Translations under genes and position numbers: made by a program
Notes under the pieces: model-generated
The model's database searches: none
What the model was told of the DNA's origin: nothing
Seen by the model: only the letters and a program-made list of their open reading frames with translations
Source of the DNA: Rhodoluna sp.
GTDB lineage: Bacteria; Actinomycetota; Actinomycetes; Actinomycetales; Microbacteriaceae
DNA length: 8,682 nt
Direction of reading: 5' to 3'
Assembly (NCBI GenBank): GCA_016462375.1
Contig: JAEMTJ010000017.1
Coordinates: 18,592-27,273 of the forward strand
Shown: positions 1 to 6,238 of the stretch, in pieces
Layout of the letters: every line of letters starts with the position of its first letter
How positions within the stretch are numbered: position 1 is the stretch's first letter

Positions 1-185
1 ACCTGGATGAACCACTCGGAGCTGTTGAAGAGGTTATTCCAGACGAGCCACAGGTTACAGTTGATGAGATTCTCAAGGTAGAGGTTCTTGAAGAGAGTGC
101 TCCGCAAAGTTCACCACCAGCAAGTACCAGCCGCTGGGCAGAAGTCTTATTCGGTTCAAAACATGAAGATGAAACCGAGTCCTAA
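1..185 (+). CDS. sepH: Septation protein SepH, C-terminal end (partial)
   Basis: Only the last 60 codons are in the window. The reading frame begins at base 3 and ends with TAA at 183-185. The visible tail is acidic and low-complexity (rich in Glu, Val, Pro and Ser), followed by a short conserved-looking block, SRWAEVLFGSKHED. I match this to the PSWDE(I/V)xFG(T/S)K-type motif that I recall ending actinobacterial SepH (DUF3071). SepH binds FtsZ and supports Z-ring assembly; its N-terminal helix-turn-helix domain would lie upstream of the window. The context agrees: I recall sepH next to a phosphatase gene and parC in actinobacterial genomes. The gene overlaps the following minus-strand gene tail to tail by 4 bp. 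The assignment rests on a short motif plus gene order, so another protein with an acidic tail cannot be excluded. Confidence 0.68.
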   Translation, partial: LDEPLGAVEEVIPDEPQVTVDEILKVEVLEESAPQSSPPASTSRWAEVLFGSKHEDETES

Positions 186-1297
186 AAACCAATCTTGATC
201 AACGGTATCGCTAACTCTTCGTGGGTAATTGAACCATGGTGGCCCACCATTTTTAATGATTTTACTTTTGCAAAACTGCGATGGTATAAAGCGACTTGTT
301 TTCGCGCTAATACAAACAAATCAGGTGCAACCTTTGCTGACGCTGCGCTCAATGGCTTGAAGTATCCGGCAGCAATCAACTCAGCCGTTGTGACAATGTA
401 ACAAGAGTCTCCTACCTTTTCTTCAAGAAGCTTCCTGAATTCAGAGACATCATCGTTCTTGAAGTAGAGATAGAGCGCCCTAGTATCTCCGCCAACAAAA
501 TTGAATTCATCCCCAGAAATAAATTCGTCTAGATATATGTGGTTCGCCTCATTTATGTCAACTACACCATGATCTGCCGTCACAATTATTCCAGCAGATT
601 TCGAAATAGCGGTACTGAGCTCCCTAATCTGCGAATCCACTAGTTCAAGTTCGTTTAACCAAGCGGTAGAACTACAACCCTGCGCATGAGCAATCTGATC
701 TAGTTCTGGAATGTATAAATAGACCACTTTCGTTTCAGAGTCTTTCAACAACTGTTTAGCCTTTTGGAATCGGTCAGATATGGAGTTCACGCCATGAAAT
801 GCGCTCCCCCGCATTGTTGCCCCAGTGAATCCTGAACGCTCATATGCTGAGGGTGCGATGGTGTGGAATTGCACTGCTTTTGTTTGCGCCTGTTCAGCAA
901 TTGTTGCAATCTTTTGATAATTTGCTCCTGCTTCAAAGCTAGACCAGCCTGACAGCAAATTCATAGCACTATCGTTGGATGCATTGAAAACCTGGTATCC
1001 AAGAAAGCCATTACTCGAAGGATCGCTAGCGGTTGCGAATGAGGTGATAGAAGTTGCCGTGGTTGCTGGGAACCAACACATGGCGAGCTCGGTTGCAATT
1101 GAGTTTAGAAAGCCTGCGTGAGCAGCGGCGTTCCTTAAATTATGAGCGCCCAAACCATCGACCAGAATCACGCAAATAGAGCGTTTGGCAGATAGTTCTA
1201 GGGAGTTAGTCTCTCCAAGTGTTGAATTTAGGGCACTTATCAACACATCGCCAAGCCTCCCCAATGATTTGGGGGCTGAAGGTAACATCGTAAGCAT
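182..1297 (-). CDS. Alkaline phosphatase family protein (nucleotide pyrophosphatase/phosphodiesterase type)
   Basis: This 371-residue metal-dependent phospho-/phosphodiesterase has the alkaline phosphatase superfamily fold (PF01663-like). The expected two-metal site can be read directly: Asp47 in VDGLG, the probable nucleophile Thr80 in FPATTAT, Asp200 and His204 in PELDQIAH, Asp242-His243 in TADHG, and His353/His354 in GHHG. It has no signal peptide or membrane segment, so it is probably cytoplasmic. The physiological substrate is unknown. Family members cleave nucleotide pyrophosphates or phosphodiesters. The gene converges on sepH with overlapping stops at 182-185 and diverges from parC across 44 bp. 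Two in-frame ATGs compete as starts, at 1297 and 1288. Neither has a good ribosome binding site, and the second gives an MLP start that I recall as common in relatives. The family call is firm and the function is not. Confidence 0.88.
   Translation of the reverse strand: MLTMLPSAPKSLGRLGDVLISALNSTLGETNSLELSAKRSICVILVDGLGAHNLRNAAAHAGFLNSIATELAMCWFPATTATSITSFATASDPSSNGFLGYQVFNASNDSAMNLLSGWSSFEAGANYQKIATIAEQAQTKAVQFHTIAPSAYERSGFTGATMRGSAFHGVNSISDRFQKAKQLLKDSETKVVYLYIPELDQIAHAQGCSSTAWLNELELVDSQIRELSTAISKSAGIIVTADHGVVDINEANHIYLDEFISGDEFNFVGGDTRALYLYFKNDDVSEFRKLLEEKVGDSCYIVTTAELIAAGYFKPLSAASAKVAPDLFVLARKQVALYHRSFAKVKSLKMVGHHGSITHEELAIPLIKIGF
236..254 (+). terminator. Terminator-like hairpin for sepH inside the phosphatase gene
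   Basis: ATGGTGG (236-242) and CCACCAT (244-250) form a GC-rich stem with a very tight loop. The last T and the next four bases make a run of five Ts (250-254) on the plus strand. It lies 51 bp after the sepH stop. The minus-strand codons here encode the MVGHHG active-site block, so the symmetry may be partly a by-product of coding. Confidence 0.4.
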
Positions 1298-1341
1298 CCG
1301 AACCAGTCTGCCACAGGGCAGCTAAATCAAGACGAAAGACT
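1298..1341. promoter_or_regulatory. Short divergent gap between phosphatase gene and parC
   Basis: These 44 bp must carry, or lie within, the divergent promoters for the phosphatase gene (leftward) and parC (rightward). I see no convincing pair of -35 and -10 boxes. TAAATC at 1323-1328 is the best -10-like hexamer for parC, but it has no partner. No strong Shine-Dalgarno sequence precedes the parC ATG: only GAAAG lies nearby, three bases upstream. The promoter elements may extend into the opposing coding sequences. Confidence 0.3.
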
Positions 1342-3768
1342 ATGACCGAGCAGAAGCCTGAGGAACGATTCCCTGACGAGCGAATCGTGGACATCGAGCT
1401 AATCCAAGAGCTAAGCGATTCCTTTCTTGAGTATTCGTATTCGGTTATCTACGCCAGAGCCTTGCCAGATGCCAGAGATGGTCTAAAACCTGTCCAACGC
1501 AGAATCATATTCCAAATGGGCGAAATGGGGCTCAGGCCAGATAAAGGTCACGTCAAATCTGCTCGAGTAAGCGGAGAAGTGATGGGAAAGCTCCATCCTC
1601 ATGGCGATGGGGCTATTTACGATGCCATGGTTCGCATGGCTCAACCATTCACCTTACGCGTACCTCTCATTGATGGCCACGGAAACTTTGGCTCTCTCGA
1701 TGATGGACCGGCTGCCGCTCGATACACCGAAACCAGACTTGCCCCTGCAGCACTTCTCATGAATGAAGGCTTGGATGAGGATGTCGTAGATTTCAAGCCG
1801 AACTACGATGCACAACTATCTGAACCTGAGGTTCTTCCTGCAGCATTCCCCAACCTCCTCGTAAATGGCTCCGCAGGTATTGCTGTTGGTATGGCAACAA
1901 ACATGGCTCCACACAACATGCGCGAAGTTATAACCGGTGCTATAGCGCTTCTAAACAACACCAAGCTCGAATCAATCGACCTTATGAAATACATTCCAGG
2001 CCCAGATCTGCCAACTGGCGGAATTATCATGGGTACCGAAGGAATTCAAGAAGCTTATGAAACTGGCAGGGGAAGTTTTAAAACCCGTGCCCGAGTCAGT
2101 ATCGAATCTGTCTCACCTCGGAAGTTAGCTCTCGTGGTCACAGAACTCCCATACCTTGTCGGCCCAGAGCGAGTCATAGAAAAAATAAAAGACGGTGTTA
2201 ATTCTAAGAAACTGCAAGGTATCTCAGATGTAATTGATCTAACCGACCGCACTAACGGCCTAAAGCTCGTCATTGAACTCAAAACGGGATTTGATCCAAA
2301 TGTGGTTCTAGATCTACTGTATCGATTCACCCCTCTTGAGGAGTCCTTTAGTATCAACAACGTTTCTCTCGTTGAAGGCAGACCTGAGACGCTGGGTCTT
2401 AGAGACATGTTGGGCGTCTACCTGGCTCACAGAGTAGTTGTCACCAAGCGAAGAAGTGAAAACAGGCTTGGTAAAAAACTTGCTCGGTTGCACTTGGTTG
2501 AAGGGCTACTGAAGGCAATCCTGAGCATCGACGAAGTCATCAAGATTATTCGAGCTGCTGATGAAGTAGACGAAGCCAGAACAAAACTGATGAAGAGATT
2601 CGCCCTCTCCGAGATACAAGCTGAGTACATTCTCGAATTAAAACTCAGAAGACTCACTAAATTTTCGAAACTTGAACTAGAGAACGAATCAAAATCACTT
2701 GAAAAAGAAATCGCAGATTTGCGCAAAATCCTATCGAGTGAAAAGAACTTGAAGGAGGTCGTTACTCGAGAACTTCAGGAGGTGTCCGACAAATACGGAG
2801 ATGACCGACGAACAACAATCGCTGATGGGAATCTCGAACTGAAGCCTGTGAGCGCTGCAAAAGCTTCGGCAATCGACGCCCAACTTGCTGATTCACCGTG
2901 CCATGTGGTCCTCACATCCAGTGGTCAAATTCTTCGCACAAGTGAATTGAGTTCACCAGGAAACAAGCGTAAAAAGCATGACGCTATTAGAAACCTTGTA
3001 ACCACAACTACTAGAACAGACATCGGATTCCTGACCAGCGACGGAGTCATGCATAGAGTCCACGCCAGTGATATTCCAGGGATCGAGGGTAGTTTCGATT
3101 CAGCTAGCAGTCTCTCAGTTTCGGAATTCCTAGGTCTAGCAAAAAACGTAAATGTACTTGGGGCTTTCGAGTTAACTGAGACCACAACAATTGCCGTAGG
3201 CACGCAACAGGGCATCGTAAAGCGAATTACTGGAGATTGGGCACCCAAATCCGCGTTCGACGTTATTTCTCTTAAGCCAGGTGATCAAGTAGTTGGAGCT
3301 GAACTAAGCTCCGACAAGGATGAACTAGTCTTCCTAACCGATGATGCACAACTTCTTCGTTTTAGCGCTGAGAGTGTTCGCCCACAGGGGCGTGGTGCAG
3401 CAGGTATCGCCGGAATAAAACTTGCAGAAAGCGCAAAGGCGATTTATTTCACATCAATTAACCCAACCAAGCACACACAAGTTCTAACTGCAGCTAACAA
3501 CCGCGATTCGCTCGGCGCTGTCGATTCAGGAAGTTCTAAGATTTCTTTACTCTCGGAGTTTCCTGCAAAGGGCAGAGCTACAGGTGGAGTTCGTGCTCAA
3601 AAGTTCATCAGAGACGAAAACCAGCTTTACTTTGCTTACGTCGGTAATAGCCCTGTACTAACTTCAACATCTTCAGGAAAGCCTTTGGATGTTGAAACAC
3701 AGCTCTCAAAACGAGATGCATCTGGAACTCCATTGAGTGCCACAGTAGTTTCGGCCGGTAACGCCTAA
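1342..3768 (+). CDS. parC: DNA topoisomerase IV subunit A (ParC)
   Basis: This is the DNA cleavage/religation subunit of a type IIA topoisomerase (808 aa), which decatenates and relaxes DNA as a C2E2 complex with ParE. The winged-helix region carries HPHGDG-AIYD (residues 85-94) and the catalytic dyad Arg127-Tyr128 in ARYTE; Tyr128 forms the covalent DNA link. AVGMATNMAPHN (181-192) follows. A coiled-coil gate spans roughly 360-490 and a beta-pinwheel C-terminal domain roughly 515-795, with blade motifs such as RPQGRGAAGIAGI (680-692) and KGRATGGVR (743-751). The canonical GyrA box QRRGGKG is absent: the first blade reads NKRKKHDAI (541-549). With the adjacent parE, this favours ParC over GyrA. 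Gly90 occupies the quinolone-contact position (Ser83 in E. coli GyrA), while Asp94 keeps the acidic one. The gene overlaps parE tail to tail by 4 bp. The ATG is supported by the family-typical N-terminus (ERIVDIELIQEL). Confidence 0.95.
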   Translation: MTEQKPEERFPDERIVDIELIQELSDSFLEYSYSVIYARALPDARDGLKPVQRRIIFQMGEMGLRPDKGHVKSARVSGEVMGKLHPHGDGAIYDAMVRMAQPFTLRVPLIDGHGNFGSLDDGPAAARYTETRLAPAALLMNEGLDEDVVDFKPNYDAQLSEPEVLPAAFPNLLVNGSAGIAVGMATNMAPHNMREVITGAIALLNNTKLESIDLMKYIPGPDLPTGGIIMGTEGIQEAYETGRGSFKTRARVSIESVSPRKLALVVTELPYLVGPERVIEKIKDGVNSKKLQGISDVIDLTDRTNGLKLVIELKTGFDPNVVLDLLYRFTPLEESFSINNVSLVEGRPETLGLRDMLGVYLAHRVVVTKRRSENRLGKKLARLHLVEGLLKAILSIDEVIKIIRAADEVDEARTKLMKRFALSEIQAEYILELKLRRLTKFSKLELENESKSLEKEIADLRKILSSEKNLKEVVTRELQEVSDKYGDDRRTTIADGNLELKPVSAAKASAIDAQLADSPCHVVLTSSGQILRTSELSSPGNKRKKHDAIRNLVTTTTRTDIGFLTSDGVMHRVHASDIPGIEGSFDSASSLSVSEFLGLAKNVNVLGAFELTETTTIAVGTQQGIVKRITGDWAPKSAFDVISLKPGDQVVGAELSSDKDELVFLTDDAQLLRFSAESVRPQGRGAAGIAGIKLAESAKAIYFTSINPTKHTQVLTAANNRDSLGAVDSGSSKISLLSEFPAKGRATGGVRAQKFIRDENQLYFAYVGNSPVLTSTSSGKPLDVETQLSKRDASGTPLSATVVSAGNA

Positions 3769-5846
3769 GCGTCGATTCGATCCCTTTCAAAGGTATCTGC
3801 TCTATCAACAATGAAGTCACGTCTAGGAGCAACCTCATTGCCCATCAAGAGTTCAAACATGTCTTCAGCTTTTTGAAGGTCTTCAACTGTTACTCGTCGC
3901 AGACTTCTAGATTTTCGGTCCATCGTTGTCTCGGCTAGTTGATCCGCGTCCATTTCACCTAGGCCCTTGTAACGCTGAATAGGCTCTTGATACCTCTTGC
4001 CAGCCTTGGCCAGCTTGGCTAATAAAGATTCGAGTTCCGCTTGTGAATAGGTGTAGATGGCCTCGTTTGCTTTAGAACCAGGATTGATTACCATCACACG
4101 ATGCAACGGCGGCACAGCTGCAAAAACCCTGCCATCTTCAACCAGGGGGCGCATGTATTTGTAAAACAGTGTCAGAAGGAGGGTTCTGATGTGAGCCCCA
4201 TCAACATCAGCATCGCTCATGAGAATTACTTTTCCATACCTGGCTGAATTGATATCGAAACTTCTTCCTGATCCTGCTCCAATAACCTGAATGATTGATG
4301 CACATTCAGTGTTGTTGAGCATGTCAGTCATAGCGGCTTTTTGGACGTTTAGGATTTTTCCACGGATAGGTAACAACGCTTGGAATTCGCTGTTGCGTGC
4401 CAACTTGGCAGTTCCCAAAGCGGATTCACCCTCGACAATAATCAGTTCCGAATCGATGGTGTCCTGTGTCCGGCAGTCAACAAGTTTGGTTGGCAATGAT
4501 GATGATTCGAGTGCTGTTTTGCGTCTTTGAGTTTCTTTATGAGTCCTAGCCGAGATTCTCGACTTCATTTCATTCACAACTTTTTCAAGTACTAATGCGC
4601 TCTGTGCTTTATCTTCACGCTTGGAGCTATTGAAGCGGTCGGTCAGGGCTTTGCTAACCACGCCGGCAACTATGTTCTTGATGGCAGGTGTTCCAAGTAT
4701 TTCTTTGGTTTGACCTTCGAATTGAGGTTCTGGCAATCGAACAGTTACGATGGCCGTCAAACCAGCAGCAACATCCTCTTTCTCGATCTTTTCCGAACCG
4801 AGCTTGAACTTTCTAGAATTCGCTTCCGCCTGTGACCTAAAAACTTTTAGTAATGCTTGTTCAAAACCTTGAAGATGAGTTCCACCCTTAGGCGTTGCAA
4901 TGATGTTGACAAAACTCTTGACTTCTGTCTCATATTCAGTCCCCCATCGAACTACAACGTCGACTTCGCAGTTACGCTGAACTTCTTTGGACTCCATATT
5001 CCCCGAAGCATTCAGCACAGGAACGGTTTCAGAATATGCACCGGTTCCACTAAGTCGCCAAATGTTGCTCAGCGGAGCATCCTTAGCCAAGAAGTCAGCA
5101 AATTCTGTTATTCCACCATTGAATAGGAATTCATGGTTGTCTGGTTTGCCACTTCGCTGGTCTGACACGACAAGCTTTAGGCCCGGAACGAGGAACGCCG
5201 TTTGTCTAGCTCTAGACAAAAGATCATCTAGCGAAATAGCCGCATCCTTGATAAATATCTGTGGGTCAGCCCAAAACCTTACTCTCGAGCCAGTCTTGGT
5301 CTTCGCAACCTTGCCAACTTCCCTCAGAACGCTCTCATCTTTGAAGGCTTTGAATGGATTAGTTGGTGCAAAAGCTTTTTTATCATCGAAGGTGCCAGGC
5401 TCTCCGCGATGGAATGACATCGCCCAAGTTTTACCCTCGCGATCAACTTCGACTTCCAATCGTTCAGACAGAGCATTAACCACCGATGCACCAACACCAT
5501 GCAATCCTCCGGAGGCAGCGTATGAACCAGAGCCGAACTTTCCACCAGCATGTAACTTAGTAAAAACAACCTCAACGCCACTGAGCCCGGTCTTGGGCTC
5601 TATATCGACTGGGATGCCTCGTGCGACGTCGGTTACCTCAATACTTGAATCCTTGTGCAAAGTTATGTTGATGAGCTTGCCATACCCTGCAAGGGCTTCA
5701 TCGACAGAGTTATCAATGATCTCCCAAATGCAATGCATCAAACCTCTGCTATCGGTAGAACCGATATACATGCCTGGACGTTTTCGAACAGCCTCAAGAC
5801 CCTCTAATACAGAGAGATGTCTGGCTGAATAATCATTAGTAGGCAC
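3765..5846 (-). CDS. parE: DNA topoisomerase IV subunit B (ParE)
   Basis: This is the ATPase subunit of topoisomerase IV (693 aa), partner of the convergent parC. The N-terminal GHKL domain shows the Bergerat N-box Glu42-Ile-Ile-Asp45-Asn46, the ATP lid GGLHGVGAS (113-121) and the transducer Gln379-Thr-Lys381 loop. The TOPRIM domain has Glu472 in VEGESA (usually EGDSA), IRGKILNV (494-501) and the metal-binding DADVDG (545-550). QRYKGLGEMD (624-633) lies near the C-terminus. Two oddities stand out. The G1 box reads DVARGIP (73-79) where DNGRGIP or DDGRGIP is usual, so the first glycine is Ala75. The TOPRIM motif has Glu474 for Asp. The start is GTG at 5846; an in-frame stop lies only four codons upstream, and YSARHLSVLEGLEAVRKRPG is a family-typical N-terminus. 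There is no spaced ribosome binding site, and a -10-like TAGGCT ends six bases before the GTG, so the transcript may be leaderless. Confidence 0.95.
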   Translation of the reverse strand: MPTNDYSARHLSVLEGLEAVRKRPGMYIGSTDSRGLMHCIWEIIDNSVDEALAGYGKLINITLHKDSSIEVTDVARGIPVDIEPKTGLSGVEVVFTKLHAGGKFGSGSYAASGGLHGVGASVVNALSERLEVEVDREGKTWAMSFHRGEPGTFDDKKAFAPTNPFKAFKDESVLREVGKVAKTKTGSRVRFWADPQIFIKDAAISLDDLLSRARQTAFLVPGLKLVVSDQRSGKPDNHEFLFNGGITEFADFLAKDAPLSNIWRLSGTGAYSETVPVLNASGNMESKEVQRNCEVDVVVRWGTEYETEVKSFVNIIATPKGGTHLQGFEQALLKVFRSQAEANSRKFKLGSEKIEKEDVAAGLTAIVTVRLPEPQFEGQTKEILGTPAIKNIVAGVVSKALTDRFNSSKREDKAQSALVLEKVVNEMKSRISARTHKETQRRKTALESSSLPTKLVDCRTQDTIDSELIIVEGESALGTAKLARNSEFQALLPIRGKILNVQKAAMTDMLNNTECASIIQVIGAGSGRSFDINSARYGKVILMSDADVDGAHIRTLLLTLFYKYMRPLVEDGRVFAAVPPLHRVMVINPGSKANEAIYTYSQAELESLLAKLAKAGKRYQEPIQRYKGLGEMDADQLAETTMDRKSRSLRRVTVEDLQKAEDMFELLMGNEVAPRRDFIVDRADTFERDRIDA

Positions 5847-5852
5847 CTCTAA

Positions 5853-5858
5853 AGCCTA
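5853..5858 (-). promoter_or_regulatory. Candidate -10 element of a leaderless parE promoter
   Basis: Read on the minus strand, TAGGCT fits the TANNNT pattern of sigma-70-type -10 boxes. It is separated from the parE GTG by exactly six bases (TTAGAG), the geometry expected when transcription starts at the start codon. Leaderless mRNAs are common in Actinobacteria. The -35 side is weak: TTGCTT lies at a 15-bp spacing. The same TAGGCT recurs at 5929-5934. Confidence 0.35.
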
Positions 5859-5909
5859 AGCAAGCCCCAGAGAAAGCAAGCCTTAAGACACTCAGGCATA
5901 AGAAAACTA

Positions 5910-5924
5910 TTCGCAGATAGCGAA
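5910..5924. promoter_or_regulatory. Operator-like dyad TTCGC-N5-GCGAA
   Basis: A perfect 5+5 bp inverted repeat, TTCGC (5910-5914) and GCGAA (5920-5924), has a 5-bp spacer. It overlaps the candidate -35 of the rightward promoter, where a dimeric repressor would act. It does not match the actinobacterial LexA box that I know (GAAC-N4-GTTC type). The regulator is unknown, and a dyad this short can arise by chance. Confidence 0.3.
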
Positions 5925-5938
5925 ATGAAGCCTAATCT
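5910..5938 (+). promoter_or_regulatory. Candidate promoter for the DUF7455 gene
   Basis: TTCGCA (5910-5915, four of six matches to TTGACA) is followed after exactly 17 bp by TAATCT (5933-5938, TANNNT). Transcription would start near 5945, leaving a leader of about 40 nt that contains the GGAGG site. It was found by reading only and has no experimental support. Confidence 0.4.
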
Positions 5939-5975
5939 GGAAGATTATCGCGCAGTTGTGTGTTTATCTAGGTAT

Positions 5976-5980
5976 GGAGG
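5976..5980 (+). promoter_or_regulatory. Strong ribosome binding site fixing the DUF7455 start
   Basis: GGAGG is followed by a 5-nt spacer (AACTA) and ATG at 5986. This places the start at 5986 rather than at the in-frame ATG at 5956, which would add ten residues with no family resemblance. It is the clearest Shine-Dalgarno sequence in the window. Confidence 0.75.
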
Positions 5981-5985
5981 AACTA

Positions 5986-6210
5986 ATGGACCAAACGCAA
6001 CAGACTCAAGACACTACCGAACCAGTAGTTGAGCTTCCAGCTCTAACTGCAGCGGACCGCTGCGATATCTGTGGAGCACAAGCATTTATCCGTGTGGTCC
6101 TAGCATCCGGTGACCTTGTTTTCTGCGGCCACCATGGCACCGCAAATAAAGAGAAGCTAGAGCCAATAGCCATCAGCTGGCAAGACGAGACTGACAAGCT
6201 TTCAAGCTAA
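5986..6210 (+). CDS. DUF7455-type small zinc-ribbon-like protein
   Basis: This 74-residue protein has a disordered, Gln/Thr-rich N-terminus (1-18) followed by LTAADRCDICGAQAFIRVVL. Its probable metal ligands are Cys26 and Cys29 (CDIC), Cys47, and His49/His50 (CGHH). The LTAADRCD-CGAQA...FCxHH...DETDKL pattern matches the actinobacterial DUF7455 family as I know it, which is often encoded near the principal sigma factor gene. Its function is unknown. Zinc binding is inferred from the Cys/His pattern. The gene diverges from parE and meets gatD tail to tail with overlapping stops (6207-6210). The start was chosen from the GGAGG site five bases upstream. It sits beside sigA and could act in transcription, but nothing in the sequence shows that. 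Confidence 0.82.
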   Translation: MDQTQQTQDTTEPVVELPALTAADRCDICGAQAFIRVVLASGDLVFCGHHGTANKEKLEPIAISWQDETDKLSS

Positions 6211-6238
6211 TTCTCGAAAGCAATCTTTCTTGATTGCT
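6198..6238. terminator. Overlapping hairpins at the DUF7455/gatD convergent end
   Basis: Two inverted repeats overlap here. GCTTTC (6198-6203) pairs with GAAAGC (6216-6221) around a 12-nt loop containing both stop codons; on the plus strand it is followed by T-rich AATCTTTCTT. AGCAATC (6219-6225) pairs with GATTGCT (6232-6238) around a 6-nt loop, and on the minus strand it is followed by only two or three Ts. They share 6219-6221 and so exclude each other. The pair could end transcription in both directions, but neither is a textbook terminator. Confidence 0.35.

Larger units (their letters stand above)
5852..5935 (+). repeat. Four short AAGCC elements, including a 9-bp direct repeat
   Basis: AAGCAAGCC occurs at 5858-5866 and again at 5874-5882, with a period of 16 bp. 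AAGCCTAA occurs at 5852-5859 and 5928-5935. AAGCC therefore starts at 5852, 5862, 5878 and 5928, within the non-coding divergent region. They could be binding sites or simple local duplication. Confidence 0.35.
5847..5985. promoter_or_regulatory. Divergent regulatory region between parE and DUF7455 gene
   Basis: At 139 bp this is the only substantial non-coding stretch in the window. It holds a candidate leaderless promoter for parE, a candidate -35/-10 pair for the rightward gene, an operator-like dyad overlapping that -35, and four AAGCC elements. These are listed separately. I see no riboswitch-like or tRNA-like fold. Confidence 0.6.

Noticed and set aside
151..178. Inverted repeat TCGGTT/AACCGA near the end of sepH, possible terminator for the phosphatase gene
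   Set aside because: The loop is 16 nt, the stem is only 6 bp, and no T-tract follows on the minus strand.
3761..3772. Small palindrome ACGC-CTAA-GCGT centred on the shared parC/parE stop codons
   Set aside because: A 4-bp stem without a T-tract on either strand is too weak to call a terminator; similar symmetry is absent at the other two junctions.
3783..3793. CCTTTCAAAGG palindrome just downstream of parC
   Set aside because: A one-base centre cannot form a stable hairpin loop and there is no T-tract; it is probably chance within the parE C-terminal codons.
4987..5832. Long open frame of 281 codons on the plus strand, opposite the start of parE
   Set aside because: It is fully antisense to the conserved ATPase and transducer domains of ParE, has no recognisable motif or ribosome binding site, and looks like a by-product of parE codon use.
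5956..5985. In-frame upstream ATG that would extend the DUF7455 protein by ten residues
   Set aside because: No ribosome binding site precedes it, and the extension includes the GGAGG site that serves the ATG at 5986.
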